From positions 2,852,001-2,916,000 of the forward strand of contig NC_016477.1 in assembly GCF_000226095.1 (NCBI RefSeq): DNA of 64,000 bases, written 5' to 3'. The notes beneath the pieces are model-generated. The model was not told the origin of the DNA. It saw only the letters and a list, made by a program, of their open reading frames with translations, and ran no database searches. Below, piece after piece: positions 1 through 12,284 of this stretch. How positions within the stretch are numbered: position 1 is the stretch's first letter; every line of letters begins with the position of its first letter. The DNA is from Thermothelomyces thermophilus ATCC 42464 (lineage: Eukaryota > Ascomycota > Sordariomycetes > Sordariales > Chaetomiaceae). Made by a program: the position numbers and the translations under genes.

Positions 1-671
1 TACAGATACGCTAGGCAAGCGGCCGTCCCTGCCGCACCACAAATACAGGTGGCCCCATGAACCTGTGGCCGATAGCTCGCTTCCGTCGGTTCTCGCTGCG
101 CACGGCAGGCTTTGAAACCCCTGACACACCGGAAACAACGCAAGCACACCCTTCACCAAATAGTCGCCTACATCGTTGGTGGCAGACGCCCCTGAGCAAG
201 CAGTCCGTGAGGGTCCTTTACCACGGTCTGATACGCTACTTTCGAACGCTCCACTTACGGACTTCCCGAGATGCCCAACCAAGATAGACAAGAGCTGTTC
301 AAGCGGGCTGTCATTCTGTTCTGCCTAACGATCGCCCCACCGACATGTATCATGCAGCTGGCGCTACATCCCTGCCAATCACTGGCGAGATCTGCCCTGA
401 ACTGACCGAGTGACTCGACCCGCGACGGACTGCTCTAATGTAGATCAGCGCTTAAGGGACGAGTGTGGGTGGGTCTCGTGGTCTCGCCGAGAGAACCCAG
501 GACACGAGGCGTTGGGCTAGGAGGCGCCTCCAGGGTGGGGCCAGGTAAGGAGCGCAATAACGGGAGTGCTTGCCACGACTTTTAAGTGTACGCTAGCCCA
601 CTTCTCGTCGGGGCAACCAATTTAACAACCTTCATTGCGACAAATCCGTTCCCCCGGCTCTCAACCTGCAC
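1..671. other. no gene seen
   Basis: Both strands carry only short open frames without recognisable domains or introns. No repeat or RNA gene stands out. Confidence 0.5.
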
Positions 672-1277
672 ATGGATTCTCCACAGCCATCTATCCCCTC
701 TAAGGAACATGGGCAAATCGGAAGCTTGGGAAGCTACGCCTAGATACTCTGTGGAATAGGGGGTGAAGGCTCTCCAACCACGTCCTTAAAACCTGAGACC
801 CCATGCACTTTCACCCAGCCTACATCTCCCAGATTTCATTACGCCAATACGGACAAGGCATCATCGGACGGGTCGTACGATTCCGAGCTATACAGCGGCA
901 TGTTCCCCGTATTTCTAGACGACAAAGGCGATAGCAAGCTCGCACTCGGGCCCGAGAATCGAGAGAATATTGCACCAAAAGAACAACTTACGATGGCGTT
1001 CACTCTCCCTGACACGTATTTCACCCACACGGTGTCCATCTTTCCCGACTAGGAGTTGCAGCAAAGCTTTACCCTGCCTGGCTTTAGGGGTGACATCGTA
1101 ATCGATTTGAGAATACACTGCGTGAAACAAGCCCGGACCGACCGGCCTCCGCCATCCAGACAACCGTTGGGACCACGCCGAGGCATTCGCGGACGATATA
1201 GGCAGCCGCGGCGAAAGATGCGGAGATCAGCACTTGAAGAAACCGATAGGCCCTCGGCAGCGGAGACAAAAGCGTAA
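672..1277 (+). pseudogene. broken gene, unknown protein
   Basis: One frame runs from an ATG at 672 to a stop at 1277 (202 codons) and is interrupted only by TAG at 741 and at 1050. Between the two stops it reads like real protein, with stretches such as SELYSGMFPVFLDDKGDSKL and LPDTYFTHTVSIFPD, and after the second stop it continues LQQSFTLPGFRGDIVIDL. Both stops are one C-to-T step from CAG. The last 45 or so residues are Arg/Pro-rich and may not belong to the original gene. I do not recognise the family. The next feature downstream, a glycosyltransferase piece on the other strand, is unrelated. Confidence 0.4.
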
Positions 1278-1392
1278 GGGATTCAAGGGTAGGCGATTCC
1301 TGAGAAAGACCTGTACGGGCGACCAAAGTTGGAGTGGCATTGCCATGCTTTAGCCGCGAGCAGGCTCCTCCTACAGAAGGAAAGTGTTGTGT

Positions 1393-1730
1393 TCATCGCC
1401 GCTTTCGCGGCTGCTCCAGGACGTCTGTGCTTTTGGAGTCGGAACATCGTGGCTTGTATATTAGGCGGGCTTTGGAAGAGCGCTTATAGGTTACCTCTTT
1501 AAGTGTGAAGAGCGTATAGAGCTTGATCAGACCGTGGAAGTAGCCAAACAAGATTGACACCGGCAGAGATATAATATCACGAGGATTCCTACGAAGCAGC
1601 CCAACCAGTTTCACTACTTTGGTGAAGCCGAACATGAACGCGATCTCCGTCCTGAACAGGGCGCGCCGGTTTCTAGGCTGCCAGTTTCCCGTACCCCACC
1701 AGCACGTGAAAGCAACAGCGGGAAGGGAAG
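1393..1730 (-). pseudogene. C-terminal fragment of Cps1-like family 2 glycosyltransferase
   Basis: About 105 residues on the minus strand read as the membrane-proximal end of a fungal family 2 glycosyltransferase of the Cps1/chitin-synthase-like type: TCWWGTGNWQPRNRRALF, then FRTEIAFMFGFTKVVKL, then ISLPVSILFGYFHGLIKLY and a short Arg-rich tail. In intact relatives this follows the catalytic domain and forms the last membrane helices at the plasma membrane, where the enzyme extends a surface polysaccharide. The nucleotide-sugar binding and DXD regions that should lie upstream (above 1730) are not recognisable, so only the tail survives. The assignment rests on remembered family sequence, not on a search. 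Confidence 0.55.
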
Positions 1731-2911
1731 GGGGGTCAGGACAGATTAGCCATCAGGAGCCAGACAGGTTGCATTGCCTCAAGCCAGAACGATTAGAGTC
1801 GGTGCTACGGGTTAAGGGCGCCGTGTACGAAGCAATCAAAGTTTCCCCAACCTGGAAGAAATTTTGTATATGACCAGACTGGATCAGTGTCCTGCTCTAG
1901 GCGTAGAATGTTGGAGGCATGGAAGTAGCCTACGGCGGTCCATCACAAGGGGGGTGACCAGATCGGGAGAATCCGAGGTTCGCGAGCTAAGTCGAATTTT
2001 ACAATCATTTCTGTCACGCAAGGTTAGTTATACAGTGTTATACAGTGAATGAGGCTGAACGCTCACCGGGGATCATGGATCTGAAATTGAAGACAGGGAG
2101 CTTAAAGTGGCGTTGGGTGTCCGCCTGTGATAGGGCCAGACCCCGGACACAACTGGCCAGGGCCTTGAACCACAGATCCGGTCGCTATTCATACCTTGGT
2201 GAGTTGCTGCCAATCTTGGCAAACCGCAGAGGACGCGCCATGGTGGGGTCATTCTTGGCGTCGATCGGCACTGCAGGAGCAGGTTGAGCTGATTGAAGCC
2301 CCACGACGCCGGGTCTCGAGCGGCACGAACAAAGGTCTGTGCTCCGTTCGAACCGGGGTTCTGGAGAAGATTAGCAAAGAGCAGGGGCCGAGTTGAGGCG
2401 GCCCGAGACTATGGAAATTGACGGATTGACGTTTCGATCATAAGCTGAGCTTGGCATGCACCAGGGGGTCTTCTTTTTGCTACCGTGGTAGGGCGATCCA
2501 CCAGGACAACATACAGGGCTAACATAGTAAACTTGTTCTTTGTAAAAAGGTACATGTCACTACTTTTGGTAGGCTGCACACTCGAAAAAGCTGCGGCCAA
2601 GCGTGCAAGATGTCACCTAAAAATAAGTCCGTTGGCAGTTGCGCGCTAAGCGTTTCCATCCCTGGCACTAACCACCCCCCCGGTTCCCGCCTAATCCGCC
2701 CATCGCGTCTTTCCTATTGCTGGGCGCAAACACCTCAGACTGGGGCAGAATGACGGCTAATAGATGTCACTGCTGGCTTTTGTCACGGAGCGCAAAGACT
2801 AGATCAGAGTCCTAGAAGGCTTTAAACGTGTTAGTACGCTCTAGCATCGTGTAGCAACCGCTTCTTTCGCTCCTTATCTAAACACGAGACTTCGTCCTAA
2901 CACATCGGGGC
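1731..2911. other. no gene seen
   Basis: Only short open frames are present on either strand, without introns or familiar motifs. The DNA is neither low-complexity nor obviously repeated in the window. Confidence 0.45.
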
Positions 2912-3166
2912 ATGGATATCCGATCGCTATTGAACCCCACTACGCAGCATGAACCAAGTCTTATACAACTGCCGGCGACGATGAGGGCAGGTGCACCGCT
3001 GTCACCGCCTCTCCCATGCCTCCGTCACGAACACGAGCGAGCCTCCTCCAATTTGAAGATTGCCACCAGGATCAATGCACCGCGATCGACTATACCGGCA
3101 ACAGTGTCGACGAGCGGCCCTAAGCACGCAGCTCTAGAGGCCCCAGCACTGCCAAGAGCAAGGTAA
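2912..3166 (+). CDS. possible N-terminal exon, unknown
   Basis: An 84-residue frame begins with ATG at 2912 and opens MDIRSLLNPTTQHEPS, followed by a Ser/Pro/Ala-rich stretch. The opening MDI(R/H)SLLNP resembles the start of several fungal nuclear proteins, including KilA-N/APSES-type factors, but no DNA-binding domain follows. A possible donor (GTAAAG) near the end and an acceptor-like TTTGCAG shortly after suggest an exon followed by an intron, with no convincing second exon. It could equally be chance. Confidence 0.25.
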   Translation: MDIRSLLNPTTQHEPSLIQLPATMRAGAPLSPPLPCLRHEHERASSNLKIATRINAPRSTIPATVSTSGPKHAALEAPALPRAR

Positions 3167-4196
3167 AGGACTATACGAAAATACTTATTTGCAGATCAAA
3201 TTGACTTAGCTTAGGAAAGGAGACATAAGACCGTTATAAGGGAGTCGGTACCTTCGGGAACGGCTCTCATGAGCCCTGCTGCCCCCGACAGGATGTACCC
3301 CCGACACATATCTTTGGTGCCAAGGACAACTAGCCATCGGGGAAGAATACCCTGCCATCGATCTCGCCTCTGCCACCCTGCCGTCCAGCCCCCCAGTTTA
3401 CAGTGAGGGCCAAGACCGTGGATCTCGATATTGGGTTATTGGGTTCATGGGCCAGGCATCCCCGCGGGGCACTGCAGACCACCAACTGAGGTTACTCGCT
3501 AACCAGTACGTAAGAGCGAGAATGGTGCAAGGAAGTGTGTGAGTGCCTCTCTCAGCTCGCTCTGCCTGTCGAGGGCAGCAGCCACCCAAGCCTTGTCGGT
3601 TGCATCTCGAGGCACACACTTAACCCAACACTTTCTGGTGGCGGCACAGCAATCACTGGCGCTACAGCGGCAGATTTAAGCCTCAGAGTTCTCAAGCTTG
3701 GGTTGAGAGGGCTGCTCTAATATACCGCTGTTCCGCCCCCGACTTCGTGGATAATCAAGGGGTAGTAAACAAAGGGTTAGTATGTAACAAACATGGTTGC
3801 TACAGCAACCATGCCTGTAATCAGAACATCATTCCGGTCGAGATGCACAGTCTCGGACCTTGTTGATGGGAAAAGCGACACTACCTGTATTTGTTCTTGC
3901 ACTCGCCCAGGCCATAGGCTTGCGCTTGCCACCAGGGCATACGGCCAGGTTCGGAAGAACGCACTTTCAGTCGCTAATAACTTGAGGCAAGGCACACCAG
4001 CCGTCGTTGAGACTAGAAGGTGGATACATGACCATTATCATAACCTGCAACATATACATACATGATCTGATAGTATCTGCGAGTATTAAAGGAGATAAGG
4101 ACTGTTCAAACGAGTTGGAAGGTTGCGGAAAAAGGAAAACAGGTAGCCATTATATATTCCTGCACTCAAAACATCATTTTTCAGGCATGGAAAAGG
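3167..4196. other. no gene seen
   Basis: No frame here has domain-like content or believable splice sites. Composition is unremarkable. Confidence 0.4.
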
Positions 4197-5000
4197 TTAG
4201 AATTGGAACCTTGGTATCCCCAACGGGTCCCAAACCTCAGGGAAATGTCTGGCTTCCCGGAGCACAGCAAGGAACCCGCTCGTGTCTCCGTTAAGCTCAA
4301 ACTTGGCCTGAGCATCTTCGTACATCTTCGCTAGCTTTTCGGTTTGGAGCTATCGTGTCGCCATCTTGTCGTTCCAGTTGTCGTCCTTGTTAGTGCTACT
4401 AGCGGCAGCCTGCTGCTGTAGTGGTGCAGTAACAAGTGAATTGGGACATTTCAGGTCGGATCCAGTTTGAGGTGCACAACTCAGGTCCAGTTCAATCCGA
4501 CCAGCTCGACTCGTCATCCCTTGGTGCATAGGACGATGGTAGTTTGTAGCCTGAAACTTCTGATAGTTCTTCCAAATTGTCTAGGCCCAGGCAATGCCTC
4601 CGCTAAAGCTCACGTTGCCCGAGCCTGTTCCGGTGACAATGAGATGACGGGTTCTGAACTCGGGATAGTCGGAACCCGGAAATACCTAAACGAGCGCAAT
4701 AAAAGACTCCCCCGTACTCGCCCACTCTTGAACGAGCTGCAGATCACGGCTAGTCAGCCGAGCCGCAAGTTCGGCTGAGATGGTGTGATTGCCCCCCTGT
4801 TCATGGCTCAGGGGCTCGGACCGGAAATTCGTTGTCTGGGCCAAGTTTCTCAGGTGCCTATACCCGGACAGTTCTCGGATATAGATGGTTGGCTGTGATG
4901 ATAGTTAGCATTGCGTTTTACCGAGAAGCGCCAGACCTACTTCGTTTCCACCGCCCCTGACCGTCTCATCTGGGGCGGGGTGCAACTTCTTTGGGGGCAT
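4197..5000 (-). pseudogene. broken two-exon gene, unknown protein (about 251 residues)
   Basis: Exon 1 (5000-4941) starts with ATG in the context AATACAATG and encodes MPPKKLHPAPDETVRGGGNE. A 48-bp intron (4893-4940) has donor GTAGGT and a clear GCTAAC branch point before CACAG. Exon 2 (4892-4197) joins in phase and runs 232 codons to TAA, with three internal TAGs. Stretches such as LTSRDLQLVQEWASTGESF, TGTGSGNVSFSGGIAWA, a Gln/Ala run and the C-terminal LGIPRFQF look like a conserved soluble protein. All three stops fit CAG-to-TAG. I do not recognise the family. The stops hide this gene from a simple scan for long ATG-initiated frames, yet exon phase and splice signals are intact, which argues for recent damage. 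Confidence 0.6.
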
Positions 5001-6122
5001 TGTATTAGCACGCAAGAGGAGACTTCGAAAGTAGTAACTCGGTAAGAGAATCTCATTCAGAAGAAGCGTAGGATAGAGAGTGAAGGACACAATACAAGGG
5101 AACGCGAGGATACGCGGAGATATAGCTGTTGGACCCTAAATATCGTCACCATCCATGCTTCTTTCTCAGCCAGATCCGAAAATGCGAGGGCCGATGGAAA
5201 TTTGCACCAAAGTGAAACAGGGCAATGGCGGCAGCGAATCGGTGTCTCCTAGAACTTCTGAATCCGGTAGATGGAAATCTTAGGGAAGGAGGAGGAAGGG
5301 GCGGAGGCGCAGTCGAGAGGAAAGTGCCTGATGCTCGCAGCACCCGCAGAAGGGACAAGTCGTCATCGATCAGAAGGGAACCTACGGCTACTATTAATGT
5401 AGGGGTGAATGCAACACTACCTTGGAGGAAGGTTCCTTTTAGCGGTTACCCCGGTTCTTAGTTGTATCCGGCTCACCATAAGGATACTTAGCGGTAGTTG
5501 AGAATGGGGGCTGATTCGGTTGGCATGCTGTCTATGACCACTCGGGTGTACTATTACGAGAAAGGCGGCCACTCCCAGGTGATTGCACGAGCTGATGTTT
5601 CGGATTGTTATGCAACCCGCTACCATGGGCGAGGAATGACAGTAGGCTGCGAGGCTCTTGGGCTGCCCGCGGAGACAGGGAGGGTGGTTCCGCCGCCGGG
5701 GATCCCGGATTGGACCCGGATTGGACCCGTGTTGTGGCGTCTGGAAGCGCTGGTGTAGCCTACCAATGTAGCGATATGTACGGAATATTCCGTACCTGTA
5801 TAGAGGTGGTAATGATTGGCGAGGACGCTTGTCGGCGGGTTGCATGTCGCTTGGGCCCTGGTTGGATCGCCCCAACGCGGCACCCAAGCCCAGTCGCCGG
5901 AATGCCACAACTCAGCTACCTATAGCTCACCTACGCTGCTGCTATCGTAGGCAACGGTACCGCCCTGATCAAGCAGCAGCAGGCCCCTAGGGCGGGAAAA
6001 AAAACATCGGCAATGTGGACAACAAGCAGCACAGACAAACTTCGCCTCGTTACAGAACGAGCAGTATGTAGAACAAGCTCCGGGAAAAGGCTATTTGTCA
6101 ACCGATCTAGTGAGAATCCTAG
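5001..6122. other. no gene supported
   Basis: The stretch just upstream of 5000 is pyrimidine-rich on the minus strand and may be the 5' leader of the gene ending at 4197. At 5155 a plus-strand frame starts MLLSQPDPKMRGPMEIC and is soon interrupted. An 11-bp direct repeat (GGATTGGACCC, twice) lies near 5707. Nothing else is supported. Confidence 0.35.
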
Positions 6123-8919
6123 TTATCGCCACTGCATTTCTTGTCCTCCAGACACTTGCTCGGCCGCGCGCTCGGCCCGGCAATGCTTCTGCCACATGGA
6201 AGCGTAGCGACCTTTGAGGGCGAGAAGCTCGGGGTGGGTGCCTCGTTCTACCACAAATCCGTCGTGCAGAACAATGATCTGGTCGGCATGGGTGATGGTC
6301 GACAACCGATGGCTAGAAGAATCTACATGAGTTCTATGTTCATTAACCTGTGAGGAAGATTACTTACGCGATAATCAGCCGCGTACGGCCTTGGCCTAAC
6401 TTGCCACTAATGAGCTCGTCCTGGATCCGTTGCTCCGTCTCCCCATCCAAAGCCGAGGTTGCCTCGTCCAACATGATAATCTTGGGGCCCTTCAAGATGG
6501 TGCGCGCGAGCGCTACCCGCTGTTTCTCTCCACCGCTTAGCCGGACACCCCGCTCGCCAACCATCGTGTTATAGCCGTCGGGAAACCCCATGATGCGGTC
6601 ATGGATAGCAGCGGCGCGGCAGGCGTCATAAACTTCCTTGTCCGTCGCGTTCGGCCTAGCGTATTTCAAGTTATACATCAGCGTCTCGTTGAACAGGGTA
6701 GGATCCTGCGGCACGACGCCGATGAACCGGCGCACAGAGTCGATCGTCAGGCCCTTGACGTCGTTGCCGTCGATCTCAATGCTCCCCTGGTAGTCGTAAT
6801 AGCGAAACATGAGGCGGAGGATAGTCGACTTGCCTCCGCCAGATTCTCCCACGAAAGCGGTTGTGGTGCCTGGTTTGCATTCAAACGACACGTTGTTAAG
6901 TACCAGCCCGCGATTGTTGTACGCAAAGCTGACCCTGTTCCACTTGATGTGCCCGCTGCATTTCAGAAGTGACTTTACACCGGGTTTGTCCACGACGCTA
7001 GGTTGGATCTTGAAGAGCTCGAGTAATCTCTCGCCCGAGATCATTGCCGACTGTACGGTCCGGTAAAACGTACTGAAAAGGTTGAGAGGGCCCTGCAGCT
7101 GGGTAAGGTAGGTCACCAACAGTACGAAGTCGCCCACGCTCCTATCGCCGCGCGAGACCTGGTAGCCGCAAGTCAATAGGGCGACGAGCAGGCCGCACAT
7201 AAACACGGCCGATTGACACATGTTCATATAGTTTATACCGTATGTGACCTTGGACTCAGCGCCCTGAAACTTCTTGACGGCGTCGCCGTAGCGCCCAAAC
7301 TCCCTCCTCTCAGCGTTGTAGTACTTGACCGTTTCATACGACATGATCGAGTCGTTTTTGACAGCCTCTTCTTCTCGGTCGGCGTTGACCATGTCACGCC
7401 GCTGGTCAGCCCTCGTGGCAGCTATGCGCATGGTCAGATGCAGGTAGTAGAACGTAATGATGGAGACGAAGAGGGCGTATAGGGCTCCGAACCGGCTATG
7501 AAGGTAGATGATAGCCACTAAGAGGTCCGCTAGCATTGGCACCACCTGGAACGTGACTTGCTCGAGAAACTGGTTAATGGACGCGCCTTTGTTTAGCGCA
7601 GAGAGCACCTCTCCGGTACGCTTGCCGAGATGGAAATCCAACGAGAGCGAGTGGACGTGCTCAAAAGCTGCTGTAATCAGAGCCCGGTACGTGTGCTAGG
7701 ACACCGGGACCCAGAGGATCGACCGGAGGGATCCTAATAAGCCAGACGGCCCCTGCAGCAGCTTGTATAGTATGAACAGCCCAAGCTCCCACACCCACAC
7801 CGCATCGCCCTTCTTCGTCTTGAAAACGTCCGTCACAACGCCGAGCTGCGTAGGCACCAGAATGTTGACGATCCGCTCTAGGATGGCAAGAACGAAACAT
7901 ACAAGCACCACGATCTGAAGCCTGGCCGACTTGCTGGGCCACAAGTAGGGAAAGAAGACCGAGTATCCGCGGCAGTATTCAAGCCACGACTTGTGCGGCA
8001 GCTTCTCCGGCCTATAAAAGGCAGTCTCATTGTCCTGCTGCGTACGGCGCTGGTCGTCTGGGGAACTGGCGCTTCCGTAGTGGTCCTGGGAGCCGTTCAG
8101 CAACGGGCTCGTTTCGTTCGCCTCCAACCTGTACGCCTCCAACCTGTGCGCCTCCACACGCCTCATCACCACGGCGGCATAATGGCAGATTATGCACACC
8201 AAGAGGAAGACGCGGATGCCGGGGATGCTCAAATCGACCAGGTCCCAAATCTCGATGCCCTTCTCCGGGGGATAGGCTAGGGTCGTGTGTTGCTTGCTGG
8301 TCATCACGAGGATGGAGGCAACGGAGATCACCGACTCCCCGGCGAGACCGAGAACCCAGACGATGAGGTGGACAATGCCTGGGTTGCGTTCCCGCTCTAA
8401 GACCGTGATGAAAATGTAGAGATAGAAAAACCCGCAGCCGACAATGTAGACCTTGATTGCTTTGTCAGTCGTGGAGTCTCTAGCTTGCGCAGACTCGCCG
8501 CCCACGATAAGGCGAAGACTCACAATTCTCTCTTCGCCGCACCGCCACGCATCGTCCAGTCCCGAACTCCTGCTCGACATCATGGCATGTAGCGTGACTG
8601 CCGCGCCATCGGCGACAAAGGTCAAGGCCACAACCCCTGTTAGGCATGACCAGAGGAAGCCACGGTTGCCGCAATCGTCGTCCCTTTCTCTCGCATTCTT
8701 CTTTTGCCTCCTCTTGGTAACCGGCAGTGGGTTGCCGTCGGATCCCTTAACGGCCTGAATCACTAGCTCTTCCTCGGTCCTCGACGTGATAATCGCGTAG
8801 GCGCCGGTGGAGATGTTGAAGGCCAAGAACAGCAGGACTAGGTAGAGGAGTTGGGCTTTCTATAGAACCGCAGTGCTAAAGCTCTGCTTCCGACTGCCGG
8901 TGTTGAGCAGCGCATTCAT
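6123..8919 (-). pseudogene. HMT1-like vacuolar ABC half-transporter (ABCB type), broken
   Basis: This matches fungal HMT1-type ABCB half-transporters, which pump phytochelatin or glutathione conjugates into the vacuole. The N-terminal membrane part (from about 8919) passes NISTGAYAIITSRTEEE and PLPVTKRRQKK and leads into the TM domain (LSLDFHLGKRTGEVLSALNK). The nucleotide-binding domain is complete: Walker A GESGGGKST, Q-loop VVPQDPTLFNETLMYNLKYA, signature LSGGEKQR and Walker B IIMLDEATSALD. After a 55-bp intron (6313-6367, GTAAGT..TAG) comes the H-loop, [13 protein letters not shown], split exactly at the Ala codon. Two in-frame TAGs break it, at 8860-8862 and at 7696-7698, the latter where relatives have Gln (PVSQ.YRAL). 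Upstream of 8919 a further in-frame stretch (FADAWRTEPFGFDHFDAY) suggests a longer original N-terminus separated by a frame change. Everything downstream of the second TAG is sound. Confidence 0.85.
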
Positions 8920-10405
8920 ACTGGGGCTTGGTGAGCGAGTACGGCGTACTAGCGATGTGAGGATGACGGAGCGGAGCAGGAGGCAGAGATGAACAGGAGG
9001 AGATAGGCGTCAAAGTGGTCGAATCCAAACGGCTCCGTTCTCCAAGCGTCTGCGAACAGGCTGGAGTCTTGCTTCGGCTGCTTTAGCACAGCCGACGGGT
9101 GACTGCCGCTGAGCTCACGCACGCGCTCCCTATTGCAGGAGCCCTCAATGGACAGTGTCTGTTTACAGGACCGGCCAGTGCGTAGTACAGCATAAGTGGC
9201 CGGACTGGCTGCTGAGGATGGGTGGCAGTGGTGTCGGCGATGGGCACGAGAAGGTACAGATTCGCAATTCTTGGGCCTCCCTTGCTCTACCCGTACGTCG
9301 GGGTAGCTTTAGAACCGAGGCGAGTGTTCCTGCTATGCAGTATACCCGATAGGAGGGGAAGCTGGCAGGCTTGCTGCATGTGTTCCTAAGCGAGGGAAAA
9401 CTAGCGAGCTTAGCGTGTAACCCCCGTAAGAGCAAGCCCGACCGCAGGATAAGTTAGCGGAGCGACGCCGGGACCGCTCCACTGTATGTGAGACTGCTTG
9501 ATGTACTGTAAACAACCCCCACTGTCTTGGCGAGCCCTGGTCGCTCTGGGGTTGATGATCCCTCGGACGCTTCAGCCACACGGCCATCCCCTTGTCGGCG
9601 TCTGGGTGTCGGTGCTAGAGGACCTTGCTTGTAAGAAGTCCCAAAACTCGAAGGAAGCAGCGTCTCCTAAGTCATTACCAATTCGTAATCCAGTCGGCCG
9701 CGGCCATTCAGCTTTGTCCTATCCTCTCGTATGCCCTTTCGGGCCCTATTTGCTTGACAAACAGCACCTAGGCCACCCGAATTGACTGCCGTCTGCTGAT
9801 CCTTGGCTTTATGGAGGGCAGCAGAACCCAGGGGTACAGGGGTAGCACAGAGTAGGGTTAGGGTTACGAGTGTGGTCTTAGTGTGAGTTAAACTTTTAGA
9901 ACGGGTGAGAATTGAGTACTTTGAAGGCTGGAATTGATAATGTTCTTACTACCAGTGCTCCCATTCATTCACCATTGCTCCGCGAATCTTACCTCAGTTT
10001 AAATAGACATCGACAGCAAAGCCTCAGCTCTCACCCTGAGAAGCTCCGGGAGCGGACGGGCATCGAAAATAATAGGGGGTTTGCTATGGCAACCCAACAC
10101 CTACGCGCTTTAACCTACAGGTTCCGAGAACTCTTCGAGGTCGGAATAAATGCTCTTTCTCACCATTGAGCCTTAGAATTCTTCATTCAATACCTAAATC
10201 TTTAGTCAATCCTTCCTAGGAAGGCCCAAACGCTCTAGATGCTAATAGTAAAAATGGTTGAAGTTTTTCGGGAAAAACATCGAACTATCCCCTCCCTCGT
10301 TTCCTCTCCCCTCTTCTTACCTACAGCGCTAAAAGTAGTTCTATTATCATTATCGGTCTATACTTGTTGTTGCCTGAAGTCCTCTATTACACTTATACAC
10401 TCGTT
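8920..10405. other. mostly non-coding
   Basis: 8920 to about 9150 may hold the eroded 5' end of the ABC gene. A short telomere-like run (TAGGGTTAGGGTTA) lies at about 9852. No supported gene follows up to 10405, and the stretch before 10406 is pyrimidine-rich, like a fungal promoter. Confidence 0.4.
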
Positions 10406-10672
10406 ATGTGCAACTATACACAACGAGAGTACTCTTGCGGCCACTTCCGGTGGATTGCCTCCGAGTGGTGTCGTGACTACACCATCACCCACAAGAGATG
10501 TCAACCGAACGTGACGCATTTTAAGTACAGGGCAGAGGAGCGCTGCGGTACGTGTCTTCCCCCAATCATCCTCGAACGTGGATCTAACATTTCTCACGTA
10601 GGCGACTGCAAGCCGAAGGAATACCCTCCGTGGGAGAACTTGATCAAGCGCCCCAATCAACCAGTCTCTTAA
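10406..10672 (+). CDS. small Cys-containing protein (88 residues)
   Basis: An ATG at 10406 opens an uninterrupted 88-residue frame: MCNYTQREYSCGHFRW, then a second Cys/His group around RCQPNV, then ERCGTC, and a tail ending PVS. The spacing C-x-H...W-C...C...C-x2-C resembles small fungal proteins of the MCT.T...YSCGH type, which probably bind zinc through the Cys/His pairs. No signal peptide or membrane segment is present, so a cytosolic or nuclear location is likely. The function of the group is unknown. A degraded second copy lies at about 35650-35800. This gene has no premature stop, unlike most neighbours. Confidence 0.5.
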   Translation: MCNYTQREYSCGHFRWIASEWCRDYTITHKRCQPNVTHFKYRAEERCGTCLPPIILERGSNISHVGDCKPKEYPPWENLIKRPNQPVS

Positions 10673-11980
10673 GGGTGTCAACTCTGTTCCCCGCCCCATT
10701 CCACTTCCTCTGTCGCGACCAGAAAATCAACGATAGGGCGATGGATATGACGGATCTGCAGAAATAGGAGGACGAATTTGTCAGTATACCAGTTAGCTCA
10801 ATGTATTGAGGCACCGGGCCGTGTGCTTCTCTTTCAAGTCGATCGCTAGCATGTTAGCGTACGACGGCAGCACGTTTGTGTAGAAAAGAAAAGTTGGAGT
10901 GTCACTCCTTCCCAACGGGAAGTCCACGGTTTCATAAGTAGGAGCACTACAGAAGCAGAGATCTTGAGAGCTTAGGCCGACAGTTTGCCTGTTGTGATGA
11001 TTAATCCCCGTGAAGTATAGTCATGGACAGTATGCCAACCAAATCGGCCGCCATTCTCGATACTGTCGAGTAAAGAGGTTAGCACATCTCTCCCCCTGTT
11101 CCAACGCTATCACACAACTGATATACATCAAGGTCGTCAACAACGGCGAGATACGCCATCGAGGAGGAGAAGAACTCCTTACGCGATAGCACCGCCGAGC
11201 CGGGGTGACTAATGGTCGGACAAAGCGCAGGCCTGGTGAAGTGATGTCCTGTGCTTGGCTGCGCGCCGTCTGGGCATTAGGAGTCTTTTTTTTTTTTTTT
11301 TTTCTTTTTCTTTTGGCCCACTCCACCACACGTACATTGACCAATCCAGCAAGCGGATTGGTCGGTGGGAGGACGCACCTACATAGTGAGGACCTTGGAA
11401 TAGGAATGTTCCCGGCAGCGAATCGGGAGCTGCTTGGTGGGGCTCTTGCAGCCCTTGGCTAGCCAATTACATCCGGTACCGTTCTGTTGGGACCAAAAGT
11501 TCTGTCGAGAACCCTCCATAACACAATGATAGCTGCACCGTCCTAATCCTGTGCCGTTTTCCTCGCTATAAGCGCCTTTAAATGACTTTAGTTGATTCGT
11601 TCGAGCGACCATTGTGATAACCCAAGGGTCGTATTAATGGAGCGGACTCTTAGCATACGTACTTGGTTTGGAGATTTAGTCTGCTCCGGGATCCGCCCTT
11701 CCGGGAGACAGTTACCTAAACCCGTCGAACCCGGCAAATGGTTCGTTAGCCGCAGTCCAGTGCAGGGTCTTGCTTCCACCCCCAGCTACCCAAGCCCTGC
11801 CTTCACCCGCACTCAGTACCTAGGCTGCGATCCATAGTGGGAAGACATACTTACAGTTCCCTGCTCTGAGTGGCAGCTATGGCGGCAATCTGGCACTAGC
11901 GCTCCGCCTCGGCTCTTGGATTTGGTGGATGCAAGTAACCATTGCTCTGTTTCAAAAGACCTATATTGCTGTTAAAGCTG
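10673..11980. other. no gene seen; poly-T tract
   Basis: The main landmark is a T-rich tract at about 11285-11316 broken only by a few C residues. No frame on either strand carries recognisable domains. Confidence 0.4.
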
Positions 11981-12064
11981 CTATTCCGCTTCTAGGTCTC
12001 GTTTGTTGAAAACATAGAGCCTGCAACGGGAAGTCCCTACATAGCTTTTACGATCGACCCGCTC

Positions 12065-12190
12065 CTCACTCTCCTCCAATCTTTCTATCGAGGACGATTC
12101 CTCGTTGCCTAGGACTTTAATGATCAACTCGCTGTCGCTCTCACTCCCCTCCAATCCTTCTATCGAGGACGATTCCTTGTTGTCTGGGAC
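12065..12190. repeat. 75-bp tandem duplication
   Basis: The segment starting CTCACTC at 12065 recurs at 12140 with a 75-bp period and only a few transitions between the copies. On the minus strand it encodes two acidic 25-residue repeats around ESSSIE(R/G)LE. The short frame containing it (12199-11981) lacks other support as a gene. Confidence 0.6.
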
Positions 12191-12284
12191 TGTATCCACC
12201 GACGGCGTTTAATGAAGCTCTACTTAAGAAGACAGTGTGAATTTTCTGGATGAAGGCTGATTGGCCAGGCTTGGGTCGGACGTC

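Noticed and set aside
5417-5925. Overlapping 163-, 106- and 96-residue frames on both strands
   Set aside because: Mutually exclusive, Arg/Pro-rich, without splice signals or domains; typical shadows in GC-rich DNA.
9850-9868. Telomere-like TTAGGG repeats (also CCCTAACCCTA near 59004 and CCCTAACCCT near 37071)
   Set aside because: Only two units at each place, which is near chance expectation; not evidence of an interstitial telomere.
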